Below are positions 27,001 through 34,108 of a DNA stretch of 64,000 nt, one piece after another. Positions within the stretch are counted from its first letter, which is position 1. Each line of letters begins with the position of its first letter. The DNA lies in contig NZ_FNNQ01000005.1 of NCBI RefSeq assembly GCF_900106775.1, forward strand, positions 62,001 to 126,000. Reading direction: 5' to 3'. A program made the translations under genes and the position numbers. The notes beneath the pieces were generated by a model. The model searched no databases. It was not told where the DNA came from and was given only the letters and a program-made list of their open reading frames with translations. This DNA comes from Marininema mesophilum (GTDB lineage: Bacteria > Bacillota > Bacilli > Thermoactinomycetales > DSM-45169).

Positions 27001-28671
27001 AAAATCTGGATCTACAGGTACATAAGTACCTCCTGCCTTTAGAACTCCAATCATAGACACAATGGCCTCTATACTACGATCCATAATAATGCTTACTCGA
27101 TTTTGTTTTTGCAACCCTTGATGAAGTAAAGTTTGCGCCATTCGATCTGACAAGGTCCGTAATTCTTGATAAGTGATACTCTGCTGGCCCATCGTTATAG
27201 CAATACCATTTGGCTGTGTATCCGCTTGTACATCAATGAGTTGATCTAATGGTTTAGACAGTACATCGCTCTCAGCAAATGTGTAATTACGTTGATATAC
27301 ATCATAATCTTGCGGTAAAAGTAATTCCAAATGGCCTATAGGCATCTTACTATTTTCCAGCAATACCCGTAGTATATTTTGAAACCTATCTACAAAATTC
27401 TGAATGTCTTTTTCATCATACATGCCAGAATTAAAGTCAATTTCAAGATTTAAAGAATCTCCTTGATTTTGAACTAATCGCCATACCATATCAAAAACAC
27501 TTACTCGCTTCTGATGAGTGATGACTTTCGTTTCAAAGTTTTCCATTTTCAATTTCGGGAGTTTTACCATGTTAAATACTGTTGAATATAAAGACAGTTT
27601 ATTTCCTTTTCGATTCTTATCTAATTGCTGGATCAAATGGTTCATTGGAAAATGCCGATGCACGATAGCTTCTTGTACCGTTTTATTCACTTTTTGAACT
27701 AACTCTGTAAACGTTTCGTTTGGTGAAAATGCTATGCGCACCGGAACGATGTTCACAAAGTAACCAAATACCTCTCGCTCTCGTTCATCACGACTTCTGG
27801 TGTTTATTGGCATTCCAATTAACAGGTCTGTCTGATTTGTCATCTGATGTAACAATACAACGTAAATGCTAAGCCATACACGGTATGAGCTCACATGATT
27901 TTCCTTGGAAAATTGTTTTACAAAATTAGACAGAGTAGGCGTTATAGCAGATTGTAAAGCACCTCCTTGATATGTTGTTACAAGCGATCTTGCGGACCTT
28001 GTTGGAAATTCACTCCACGATAATGTGCCGTCTAATTTCGCACGCCAATACTCCCCAGAAGAAGCATACTCTTCCGATCCGATATAATTTTGATGTTTAT
28101 TTAGAAGCTTTTTATATTCGTTTATTCCATCATCGTTTTTTTCCATTTCAATAGTTTGATTTGATGAATAAGCTCGTTCTAAATCTTTCAGGAATAATCC
28201 TAAACTCCAACCATCAAAAATAATATGATGGAACATCAGATGAAGGAAATATTCATTTGACTCCAATCGATACAGTTGAAACCGAAACAAGGCATCTGAG
28301 GTTAAATTAAATCTTGTGTGAAGGTTTGATATTAATGATTCTTCCAACATTTGATTTTTTTCAAACATAGAATAGGATGGCCAGTCATAAAATTCCAAAT
28401 CTACATATAACTGTTCTTGTTTAATTTGTTTTAAACCTTCATTCGTGGATACAATATTCATTTGTAACGCTATATGTTTCTCTACAACATGTTGCAAGGC
28501 TCTTTGCAGTCTTTTACGATCTAAATTTCCTTTTATTTGTATAGAAACGGGTTCATTATAAATACCAGCTTCTAAGTCCATTTGACGAGCCAACCATAAT
28601 ACCTTCTGGTTTTCTGTTACATCGTATTGTTTTTCGGTTATCAACTTAGGGTTTTCTAATTTTGTATCCAT
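21085..28671 (-). CDS. Two-module non-ribosomal peptide synthetase, C-A-T-C-A-T-R
   Basis: A 2528-residue synthetase. Domains: condensation 1 (about 10-460, HHIIFDG near 148), adenylation 1 (about 480-990, TSGSTGNPKG near 620), carrier 1 (GGHSL near 1020), condensation 2 (about 1060-1510, HHIIMDE near 1213, with the usual final Gly replaced by Glu), adenylation 2 (TSGSTGNPKG near 1683), carrier 2 (GGHSL near 2080) and a terminal thioester reductase (TGATGFLG near 2168, YVESKFMAE for catalysis). Read by eye, the specificity residues are D-A-W-C-F-G-A-V-C-K and D-S-A-D-I-G-E-V-S-K. A leading C domain suggests N-acylation, and the reductase suggests aldehyde release. ATG 28671 follows AAGGAGG. 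No phosphopantetheinyl transferase is nearby. Confidence 0.93.
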   Translation of the reverse strand: MDTKLENPKLITEKQYDVTENQKVLWLARQMDLEAGIYNEPVSIQIKGNLDRKRLQRALQHVVEKHIALQMNIVSTNEGLKQIKQEQLYVDLEFYDWPSYSMFEKNQMLEESLISNLHTRFNLTSDALFRFQLYRLESNEYFLHLMFHHIIFDGWSLGLFLKDLERAYSSNQTIEMEKNDDGINEYKKLLNKHQNYIGSEEYASSGEYWRAKLDGTLSWSEFPTRSARSLVTTYQGGALQSAITPTLSNFVKQFSKENHVSSYRVWLSIYVVLLHQMTNQTDLLIGMPINTRSRDEREREVFGYFVNIVPVRIAFSPNETFTELVQKVNKTVQEAIVHRHFPMNHLIQQLDKNRKGNKLSLYSTVFNMVKLPKLKMENFETKVITHQKRVSVFDMVWRLVQNQGDSLNLEIDFNSGMYDEKDIQNFVDRFQNILRVLLENSKMPIGHLELLLPQDYDVYQRNYTFAESDVLSKPLDQLIDVQADTQPNGIAITMGQQSITYQELRTLSDRMAQTLLHQGLQKQNRVSIIMDRSIEAIVSMIGVLKAGGTYVPVDPDFPIDRVLFILQDSESTHIITSQKVSLQPFQVGKQVIIYEDMPTQFIAEKRKHTNSIDDAAYIIYTSGSTGNPKGVLIPHQGVIHFIQSLKGTYHLQQSHVHLQFASLNFDASVWEIYSCLLTGGRLYVLSEMERKSSSYFMEAIQKQQVNFCLLPTAFFHILTQASVDELKKLKSLNYIFVGGETLLPETVRKWQDKVGLLIPVVNAYGPTESTVCVATYPIIDKINATQTNIPIGRSLSHTQIYILNEQQQICPPYVPGEIYIGGSSLAQQYINQPDKTKEAFVTVQSPNSSMERVYKSGDQGRITQDGQIEFLGRIDKQVKIRGYRIELEEIEEQLLQHPAIQHASVIVHQNKNGDQQLIAFYILQKGTSVNAEDIQGYLSKKLPYYMLPNYMQGVGELPFTPNGKIDYKSLQKQVGSLLENRTHKYIPPNTDTEVQLQSIWAEVLRMNADQISIDDDFFTIGGHSLLTVQVINRIQSRFHVQISLKDLYVYRTIHACADYIDQLQPIGIENIVTQIPERTYYPLSHAQKRLWFLYKRFPEDRTYDIPVQVKIRPGIKEDILNKSLYEIAKRHEIFRTVFMEKQGEPVQHIHEEIHATSTHVDITHIDKRKRAAYRLKSIEEIDSKAFEFERGPLFRAILFSESEDCSWLYLNFHHIIMDEWSLQRFIKELLEIYNAILQDTLVYATKPTARYVDYVAWQNEHLAVGTWDTEKQYWEQEFKGELPQLSLPYDRMHPSTPSNRGGVLSKKMDSVYLSDIKKIAEQEGVSLFILLFAVYTQFLQQICGQNDLIVGTPVTGRQHEAFEDVQGFFVNTVAIRVNTTGTSTMKELCEVVKEKSLLAFQHQNYPFDKVIEVVNPDRINENPIFQTMFSYQQNLVEQCKSHQLNIEPVNQAISKFELSLTFVETEDDLVMDLEYNADLFERETISRFAEQLFQLIQLIQTDFTTPLCQLDMLSETDKTVYEKLNDTYMPMPLQSSIQERFYQQVHNRPHAIAISTEDGSYTYEEVNQYSNQIAHYLIEKGMQHSDVATIFLDRSVESILCMLGVLKSGGTYVPIDVKYPSERVSYILNDSKAKLILTNKSLKKESLSHDGNVVVIEDMLASSATQDILNKNTAEDTAYMIYTSGSTGNPKGTLLRHAGVLNLVEWRSRAFHITEQDVVSQFASHSFDSSVAEIFSALLTGATLHLLNEEQRYSPQAFFDAVATYNITISDVATAFFKQLAYGLSSKHLVSLDSLRVLIIGGEAASAEAIRQWQSNVDSTVKIVNEYGPTETTVSSLFYTIPTELGSSVTHIPIGKPITNTKAYILNENMQLCPIGVIGELYIESVGTAVGYVNQPERTKQSFLPNPFSKEKHSILYRTGDLARLSLNGNIEYMGRRDRQVKIRGYRIELGEIEDVLVQEPRIQQAVVLPDKEGNELHAYFTVYNQAKVGTEEAYNHVSAILPEYMVPKGYVCVPEIPVTQNGKIDVQKLLEQNQIQYRKSSKLQPPVTETQKILANVWEEVLDIKELNIQDDFFALGGHSLKIMPVLVRLKPYFPNLRIQDFFRYPTIEEMAGKIEADALQQGNRLTPVVEEFKENQIHLSEQENRKKWDEIIQQPPRCVLLTGATGFLGSSILEQLLGFPETVIYCLVRNQKQTSIEQKVREKMQFYFGSSIIEKMENRVHFIEGDLSKEYLDLTPNIREQLIQDIDSIIHCGGDVRHYGDREYFIQVNVESTKYLLQMSKDAQARFHYISTTSISGHAPHDAKEFLFSEREFDRGQQLENVYVESKFMAEKLVREAMKKGVPATVYRVGNLVGDTLGGRFQENIEGSAFYRLIKAILILKMAPDIHTYIDLVPIDFGSKAIVQLACTKGTEGETFHICNPVQLEWKQFIEYLRQNGHPIDMVSNELFFNLFEDDTLSDEQKYALELIVPLLEETAENSLAIPTCQYTQRILQAVDTVCEFPDAKFVSNLIEYGSRRGFFPPQQRT

Positions 28672-28711
28672 AATACTATTCCTCCTTAGAATAGGGCATA
28701 TCACTATTTAC

Positions 28712-28926
28712 AATCCACTGCCTTAAGGCAAGGATTCTTGGGAGCCCCATCCTCTACTGATAGGATCTACTCCAACTCCAAGCTTAGACGGTCTACCCAA
28801 CCATAAATACGCAAAGGCCCTTCTTACAAAATGTTCTTTGGATGCGAAAAGAATCCGCTCTTCTACTTCACTTGATTTTGCAACCTTCATCCAACCCGGT
28901 TTCGATTGGCTACCACCTGGTTTCAT
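28712..28926 (-). mobile_element. Possible remnant of an IS200/IS605-type element end
   Basis: Directly upstream of the synthetase leader, the minus strand has a short open frame ending RGWGSQESLP and then an AATCC-TGCC-TTAA-GGCA-GGATT hairpin. Right ends of tnpB-bearing elements often show this pattern of a GAATCC stem near the end of the frame. The frame is too short to be a complete gene. This is a low-confidence call based on pattern only. Confidence 0.3.
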
Positions 28927-29182
28927 TCCATTCCGTTAAAAATTGGTTAAATACAAACTTACTACATCCGATGGATTAGTTAATGATAATGGTTTGCTAC
29001 TTTATGGAATTCAAGTAATATTTAATAAATTTATACATTAGTAGACCTTATAATTTATTTTATTATATACGAATATGATCACACTTGGGAAGGGGTAAAA
29101 AACTCACGCTTCCTCGTCTGTCTCGTGTAAAATCCTATCGCTTTGTCAAAATGAGTTCTGATCTTTGGACCTCTCGGGCAAA
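28927..29182. other. AT-rich intergenic DNA without recognisable genes
   Basis: No open frame with a ribosome site is seen. A promoter for the synthetase on the minus strand must lie here or in the element remnant, but no near-consensus pair was assigned. Confidence 0.4.
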
Positions 29183-29216
29183 AAAAAGAGCACCCGGCGA
29201 ATACCGTATGCTCTTC
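29183..29216 (-). terminator. Terminator after the acetyltransferase fragment
   Basis: On the minus strand AAGAGCA and TGCTCTT pair around an internal GG/CC stem and are followed by eight T residues. Confidence 0.75.
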
Positions 29217-29222
29217 AATTCC

Positions 29223-29330
29223 TCATTTTCCAATCACTTTTTTACTTAGATTAAATTTTGTTTCATCAATGGTTGTCTTTCTAGGATCGGAATCAAGGAT
29301 AGCGGTCATTTCATCATTTTCAGCTGCATA
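29223..29330 (-). pseudogene. Fragment of a duplicated GNAT acetyltransferase gene
   Basis: Bases 29281-29325 match 20281-20325 inside the intact acetyltransferase with three differences in 45 bases; the residues are AENDEMTAILDSDPR here and AENNEMTVILDPDPR there. The fragment is joined directly to sequence that lies about 450 bases further away in the intact copy, so an internal deletion is evident. A 74-codon frame crosses the join but is not a real gene. Confidence 0.8.
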
Positions 29331-29421
29331 GGGAAAATGCTTACCGTTGTCTTTTGTCCAAACTCTATTATATCTTCTTACATATAATAGAGTAATGGCA
29401 AACGCTCCTATAGGAAAGAAG
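29331..29421. repeat. Direct repeat copy 2 (about 90 bp)
   Basis: The second copy of the sequence at 20777-20866. It ends with AAAGAAGG, which serves as the ribosome site of the transporter gene starting at 29432. A CTCTATTATAT/ATATAATAGAG arm pair is perfect in this copy. Confidence 0.9.
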
Positions 29422-29431
29422 GTTTCAACCA

Positions 29432-30763
29432 TTGGTTTTGATGACAATTATAACTATGTTGGTTACACTATTGTTTATTCTTTGGAGACCTAGAGGAATT
29501 AATGAAGCAATTCCTGCGACGATAGGTGCGATTCTTGTCATACTCATTGGAAGTGTTTCATTATCGGACGTGGGTCAAATCGCAGAAACAATAAGCGGTG
29601 CAGCCATCACCATTATAGCCACAATTGTGATGGCTATTGTCTTAGAAAGCTTTGGATTCTTTCACTGGATGGCAGAGAGGATCGCCGTCAAAGCGAAAGG
29701 ATCAGGCATTCGCTTATTCTGGTATGTCAACCTCCTATGTTTTTTGATGACACTTTTTTTCAATAACGATGGTAGCATTTTGATTGCGACACCGATTATA
29801 GTGTTCTTACTGAATAAAATGGACTTGGAAAACCATCAAAAAATACCGTATTTGCTGTCTGGAGCACTAATTGCCACTGCTTCCAGTGCCCCGATTGGGG
29901 TAAGCAATATCGTAAATTTAATAGCATTGAAAATTGTGCATATGGATTTATATATGCAAGCGGCGATGATGTTTTTTCCAGCCACTCTTGGTTTATTGCT
30001 CCTTTCTATGCTACTATTTCTTCGTTTTTATAAGAGTATTCCAAAAACAATTCCTAACACGGTATCCGGCCTTACAGCCGCTAAATACTATGTACTTACA
30101 CCTGTGTCCCCTCCTTTATCGGAGAAGGAACGTTCTCGTTTTATGCGCCAAATCCTCATTTTTGTACTTGCTGTCCGTGTGAGCCTCTTTATCGCTTCGT
30201 ATTTTGGGATTCCTGTCTCTGTTATGGCCGTCATTGGCTCTGTCGTATTGCTAGGATGGAGATGGATTTCTCTAAAAATATCGCCGATTGATATTCTGAA
30301 AAAAACTCCGTGGTATATATTTGTTTTCGCCTTTAGTATGTACGTGATTATTTACGGATTGCATAACATTGGTTTAACAATATGGCTTATTCAGTTTATG
30401 GATCCCATAGTTTCCGGAAATCTGCTGCATGCAAGTATAATAATGGGTATGCTCTTATCTGTTCTATCCAATCTCTTTAATAATCACCCAGCGTTAATGG
30501 TTGGAACACTCGCGCTAACGGAAATGCATCTCAATCCGCTCACTTTAAAAATCTCGTATCTGGCAAATGTTATCGGAAGCGACATGGGATCGTTACTTCT
30601 TCCAATAGGGACACTAGCTACATTAATGTGGATGCATATAATAAATCGTGAGAATGTAAAAATTACGTGGTGGCAGTATGTAAAAGTCACGTTTATCGTC
30701 ATCCCTCCTGCAACGTTATTTACGTTAATTATCTTGTATTATTGGGTTTCTTGGTTGTTTTAG
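29432..30763 (+). CDS. ArsB/NhaD-superfamily membrane transporter
   Basis: A 443-residue protein with about eleven to twelve membrane segments and the ion-transporter fold of ArsB and NhaD. Typical pieces are FFHWMAERIAVKAKGSG after the second hairpin, FFNNDGSILIATPI in the first re-entrant half and SNLFNNHPALMVGTLALT in the second. The start is TTG 29432, nine bases after AAAGAAGG in the duplicated segment; ATG 29441 is an alternative. No arsR, arsC or arsA lies next to it, so arsenite efflux is only one possibility; organic or inorganic anions are others. Confidence 0.8.
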   Translation: MVLMTIITMLVTLLFILWRPRGINEAIPATIGAILVILIGSVSLSDVGQIAETISGAAITIIATIVMAIVLESFGFFHWMAERIAVKAKGSGIRLFWYVNLLCFLMTLFFNNDGSILIATPIIVFLLNKMDLENHQKIPYLLSGALIATASSAPIGVSNIVNLIALKIVHMDLYMQAAMMFFPATLGLLLLSMLLFLRFYKSIPKTIPNTVSGLTAAKYYVLTPVSPPLSEKERSRFMRQILIFVLAVRVSLFIASYFGIPVSVMAVIGSVVLLGWRWISLKISPIDILKKTPWYIFVFAFSMYVIIYGLHNIGLTIWLIQFMDPIVSGNLLHASIIMGMLLSVLSNLFNNHPALMVGTLALTEMHLNPLTLKISYLANVIGSDMGSLLLPIGTLATLMWMHIINRENVKITWWQYVKVTFIVIPPATLFTLIILYYWVSWLF

Positions 30764-31031
30764 CCAGGAGGGAAACATCATACTGATAGTAGGTTTTATC
30801 ATTTAGTCCCTCAGGTTAAACCTATAATAAATATTATGGCTATTTACCAATCCAGAAAGTACTAGGTAGCTAGTTTCCAATAATCGTAACACATAGGCGT
30901 ATACTAATATTAAAGAGGTGCCAAGCTTTCTTGTTCCTAAAGCTGTATAGAAAACATGGAGTTATCGACCTTAAAAAAACTAATAGAAAAAATCAATAAT
31001 TATCACCTGCTTATTTAAGGAGGGGCTTCAT
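30764..31031. other. Intergenic region before the LacI-family gene
   Basis: No gene and no clear terminator is seen after the transporter. The sequence is AT-rich and ends with the AAGGAGGGG ribosome site of the regulator gene. Confidence 0.4.
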
Positions 31032-31991
31032 GTGGCAAATATACATGACGTAGCGAAATTGGCTGGGGTATCTGTAGCAACGGTTTCAAGGGTCTTAAAT
31101 AATCACCCTTATGTAAAAGCAGATAAAGCTGCGGCTGTTAGAGAAGCAATAAAGAAAACTGGATACACACAGAACATTAACGCTATCCATTTAAAAAGAG
31201 GCAAAACTTGCTTAATAGGAATTGTTATTCCTTTTTTGGACCATCCATACTTCAGCCAGTTAGCTAATGGAATAGCTAAAGCAGTATCTAACACAGATTT
31301 TAAAATAGTCATTTTCCAGACAAACTATAACCAGGATAAAGAAATCGATGCCCTTAATATGCTAAAAAGCAAACAAATAGATAGTTTGATCTTTTGCTCA
31401 CGTCGAGTGAGCTTAAATATAATAAAAGAGTATAACTCCAGCGGAAAAATAGTACTATTTGAAGATGTTGATATAGAGGGAATCAGTTGTTCGTATGTAA
31501 ATCATTATGATTGTTTTAAGGACGCTCTAGAATTTCTTTTTGAATCTAACCATACTCGGATAGGAATATGTATTAGCAGAAGAAAAGGGACAAGCAGTAT
31601 TCAGCGTGAAAAAGCATTCAGGGACTTTTACAAAAGTAAAAACCTAGACCTTCTTGAGAGGGACATATACACGGGTTGTTTATATTTAGAGGACGGTGCT
31701 AAATTAGCACAACGCCTTTATAAGAGTGGCGATTGTCCATCCGCCTTGCTCGTAACGAATGATCAAGTGGCGGCTGGCCTTTTGACTACATTTAACGATT
31801 TAGGATGGTCTGTGCCTGAAGACGTAGCAATCATAGGATTTGATAATCAACAAATTTCAAAAGCTCTGCATCTAACTACAATAGACATACCACTATATTC
31901 TATCGGGCAGTTACTGGTTGAACAAGCGCTGTTGTCAGAAACGACCAAACATGAAATTGACTTAGAAATTGTAAAAAGAAAAACGGTGTAG
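31032..31991 (+). CDS. LacI-family transcriptional regulator
   Basis: A 319-residue regulator. The N-terminal helix-turn-helix reads IHDVAKLAGVSVATVSRVLNN with the hinge near residues 45-60, followed by a periplasmic-binding-protein-like effector domain with IGIVIPFLDHPYFSQLANGI and DVAIIGFDNQQISKALHLTT. GTG start preceded by AAGGAGGGG. Two LacI-type palindromes with a central CG lie in the divergent region at 33076-33120, so the nearby dioxygenase and phosphatase genes are probable targets. The effector is unknown. Confidence 0.9.
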   Translation: MANIHDVAKLAGVSVATVSRVLNNHPYVKADKAAAVREAIKKTGYTQNINAIHLKRGKTCLIGIVIPFLDHPYFSQLANGIAKAVSNTDFKIVIFQTNYNQDKEIDALNMLKSKQIDSLIFCSRRVSLNIIKEYNSSGKIVLFEDVDIEGISCSYVNHYDCFKDALEFLFESNHTRIGICISRRKGTSSIQREKAFRDFYKSKNLDLLERDIYTGCLYLEDGAKLAQRLYKSGDCPSALLVTNDQVAAGLLTTFNDLGWSVPEDVAIIGFDNQQISKALHLTTIDIPLYSIGQLLVEQALLSETTKHEIDLEIVKRKTV

Positions 31992-32080
31992 CCCTTTTAG
32001 CGAGCTACACCTACTTCATCAACCAATTGTTGCAAATGCTACTATGCATCTCCACTTATTCGACTTTAGTGTGTTGTCGC

Positions 32081-32995
32081 TTACTCCCAGCTTTTTAAAC
32101 CTAATAATTTTTCCCCAAGTTCAGTTAGAATCGCACGTTCATGGTGCTTTTTTTCCCATTCACGTGGATCGCCAGGGAAGGCATCACCGACTGGAGATAC
32201 TTTATCATGCCACGATGTGACACGAGTATTTCTTAGCTCAGTATTATCTTCTTGTGCTGGAAACATGGAAACGTATTGCGCTAGCCTTGCCTTATTTGAA
32301 TGATTTGCTCGTATACCGTGGGGTTGCATACTGTTAAAAATCAGTAAATCCCCTGCTTCTGCCACGACTTTTGTAGGGGTATATCCCGTTAGGTCTGGAT
32401 GGTATGGATCACGGTCTTTTGGTTGGCTCTTAGCCCATTCTGGAAAATCCCTGAATAATTCAGGGACGCACTGAAATCCCCCCATGTCTTCAGAGGCATC
32501 TACTAATGATAGGACACCTTGAACATTCACTGGTAATGGGTCTTTTGAAGTGTCGACATCCCAATGAATGAAACCATCGGATCCTTGACCATCCTTTTTC
32601 GGTAGGTTTAAGTTTACTCGATCAATACTGGTCCATAATTTTTCAGTTCCCCAGATATCAACAAAAGCGTTATAGATCTTTTCGCTAGTTCTATTGTTCC
32701 ACATCAATTGATGATTGTAGAGTTCTACCATACCTGTACCATTCAGTTCCTTCATCTTCATTTCAGGAGAGGGACTCAAATACCAAGTTGTTGGATCGTT
32801 GGGATCCTTTTCGGCAAAATTCCATATTAGTTTGGTCAACCGCTCCAAATCCTCTTTATTTACTGCGTTCTTGATAACGACGTAACCATATTCTAACCAA
32901 AAAGCAAACTGTTCCTCGGTTAATACACGTAAAGGTTGTCCATTAGAACGATCATTTAATTTTAATTCTGCTTCCAAAATATTGTTCTTCCCCAT
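32081..32995 (-). CDS. Phytanoyl-CoA dioxygenase (PhyH) family Fe(II)/2-oxoglutarate oxygenase
   Basis: A 304-residue oxygenase. The 2-His-1-Asp iron site is visible as HWD in GFIHWDVDTS and the distal His in MQPHGIRANHSNKARL, where the Arg would bind 2-oxoglutarate. It lacks the signature of ectoine hydroxylase. AAAAGGAGGG precedes the ATG. It is divergent from a HAD phosphatase gene, with LacI-type operators between, and convergent with the LacI regulator gene. It probably hydroxylates a small catabolic or secondary metabolite; the substrate is unknown. Confidence 0.82.
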   Translation of the reverse strand: MGKNNILEAELKLNDRSNGQPLRVLTEEQFAFWLEYGYVVIKNAVNKEDLERLTKLIWNFAEKDPNDPTTWYLSPSPEMKMKELNGTGMVELYNHQLMWNNRTSEKIYNAFVDIWGTEKLWTSIDRVNLNLPKKDGQGSDGFIHWDVDTSKDPLPVNVQGVLSLVDASEDMGGFQCVPELFRDFPEWAKSQPKDRDPYHPDLTGYTPTKVVAEAGDLLIFNSMQPHGIRANHSNKARLAQYVSMFPAQEDNTELRNTRVTSWHDKVSPVGDAFPGDPREWEKKHHERAILTELGEKLLGLKSWE

Positions 32996-33075
32996 GATAG
33001 AATCCCTCCTTTTATTTAAGCGAAGCGCTGTCTATTGTTAAAGAATGATTGGCCCGTTAAACCGGAGAGACTACT

Positions 33076-33120
33076 AGATAGCGCTTTCAAAAAGAGCTTA
33101 ATTCATGATAACGATTTCAT
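33076..33120. promoter_or_regulatory. Two LacI/CcpA-type operators
   Basis: AGATAGCGCTTTCA (33076-33089) and ATGATAACGATTTCAT (33105-33120) are palindromic around a central CG, as bound by LacI-family proteins; each differs from the cre consensus at about one position. They lie between the divergent dioxygenase and phosphatase genes and suit either the local regulator or CcpA. Confidence 0.6.
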
Positions 33121-33219
33121 GTCAAGGGGTAATTACCAAAAAACAAGAACAAATTAAGGATTGCTGTGAAATGCATTTCATGGTTTATATTCTTCTCAAT
33201 GAGAGGAAGGATGGAAGCC

Positions 33220-33996
33220 ATGAATAGAAAAATTATTTTCTTCGACATTGATGGAACCTTGCTTACTAAGGAGAAGACCATATTAAACAGTACTAAGTAT
33301 GCTATCAACGCCCTTCAAAAGAAGGGCGATATCGTTGCAATCGCAACAGGCCGTGCCCCTAGCATGTTTGTACACATCGCTAGGGAGTTAAACATAAACA
33401 CGTATATTGCTTTAAATGGTCAGTTAGTTGTACATCAAGGAGAGATTATGCAGAACAATCTCCTTGATAAAGAGATGATTCAGGATATTACCGATTTAGC
33501 TTACGCAAATCAACATGTAGTAGGATTTGGGAACAAGGATAATTTTCTAATAAGCCATGCCAATCATATTTACGCAGAGAGAAGCTTCAAGCACTTAAAA
33601 TTACCTTACCCCGATGTAGATCCCCGATGCTTTTATGATGTTGGTGTTAACCAGTTGAACCTTTTTTGTACTAGAGAAGAGGAAGGTCTATATAAAGCAA
33701 CTTTTCCTAACTACCAATTTATTCGATGGGGGGATTTTGGGGCTGATGTACTTCCTAAAGACGTATCAAAAGTAGTCGGTATTAAATTACTAATAGAACG
33801 TCTGCAAATCCACTTAGATGATTGTTACGCATTTGGAGATGGAGAAAATGATATCCAAATGCTTACTTTCATTAAGAATAGCGTTGCTATGGCGAACGGT
33901 GTACCAGAGGTTAAAGTCGTATCAAATTATATTGCGCCTAGTTGTGATAATCATGGAATCTTTACTGGACTAAAAAGATTGCAACTGATAGGCTGA
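33220..33996 (+). CDS. HAD-superfamily phosphatase, Cof type
   Basis: A 258-residue class IIB HAD hydrolase. Motif I is FDIDGTLLT near residues 8-16, motif II is ATGRAPSMF near 45, the motif III lysine lies in DVSKVVGIKLL and motif IV is GDGENDIQML. The C2 cap lies between motifs II and III. Members dephosphorylate sugar phosphates, FMN or other small phosphates. ATG 33220 was chosen because AGGAAGG lies nine bases upstream; ATG 33211 and the longer frame are less likely. It shares a control region with the dioxygenase gene. Confidence 0.85.
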   Translation: MNRKIIFFDIDGTLLTKEKTILNSTKYAINALQKKGDIVAIATGRAPSMFVHIARELNINTYIALNGQLVVHQGEIMQNNLLDKEMIQDITDLAYANQHVVGFGNKDNFLISHANHIYAERSFKHLKLPYPDVDPRCFYDVGVNQLNLFCTREEEGLYKATFPNYQFIRWGDFGADVLPKDVSKVVGIKLLIERLQIHLDDCYAFGDGENDIQMLTFIKNSVAMANGVPEVKVVSNYIAPSCDNHGIFTGLKRLQLIG

Positions 33997-34108
33997 TCCA
34001 TTAATACCTTTGCGGTCACTTCCCTCAATTTACTTCTTCGTTTTCGGTGCTTGTTTTTTTCCTGCAACTACCCCATAATTTTTGGTGAGGGAAGGAGATT
34101 TTACACTG

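Noticed and set aside
28723..28926. A 67-codon minus-strand frame upstream of the synthetase.
   Set aside because: No ribosome site and no recognisable complete domain. It is treated as part of a possible element remnant, not a gene.
29223..29447. A 74-codon frame containing acetyltransferase-like residues.
   Set aside because: It spans a deletion junction and lacks the catalytic region. It was called a pseudogene fragment.
29432..30763. A complete arsenic resistance operon.
   Set aside because: No arsR, arsC or arsA lies beside the ArsB-like gene, so arsenic transport is not claimed.
32081..32995. Ectoine hydroxylase (EctD) as identity of the PhyH-family gene.
   Set aside because: The EctD signature region is absent and no ectABC genes are nearby.
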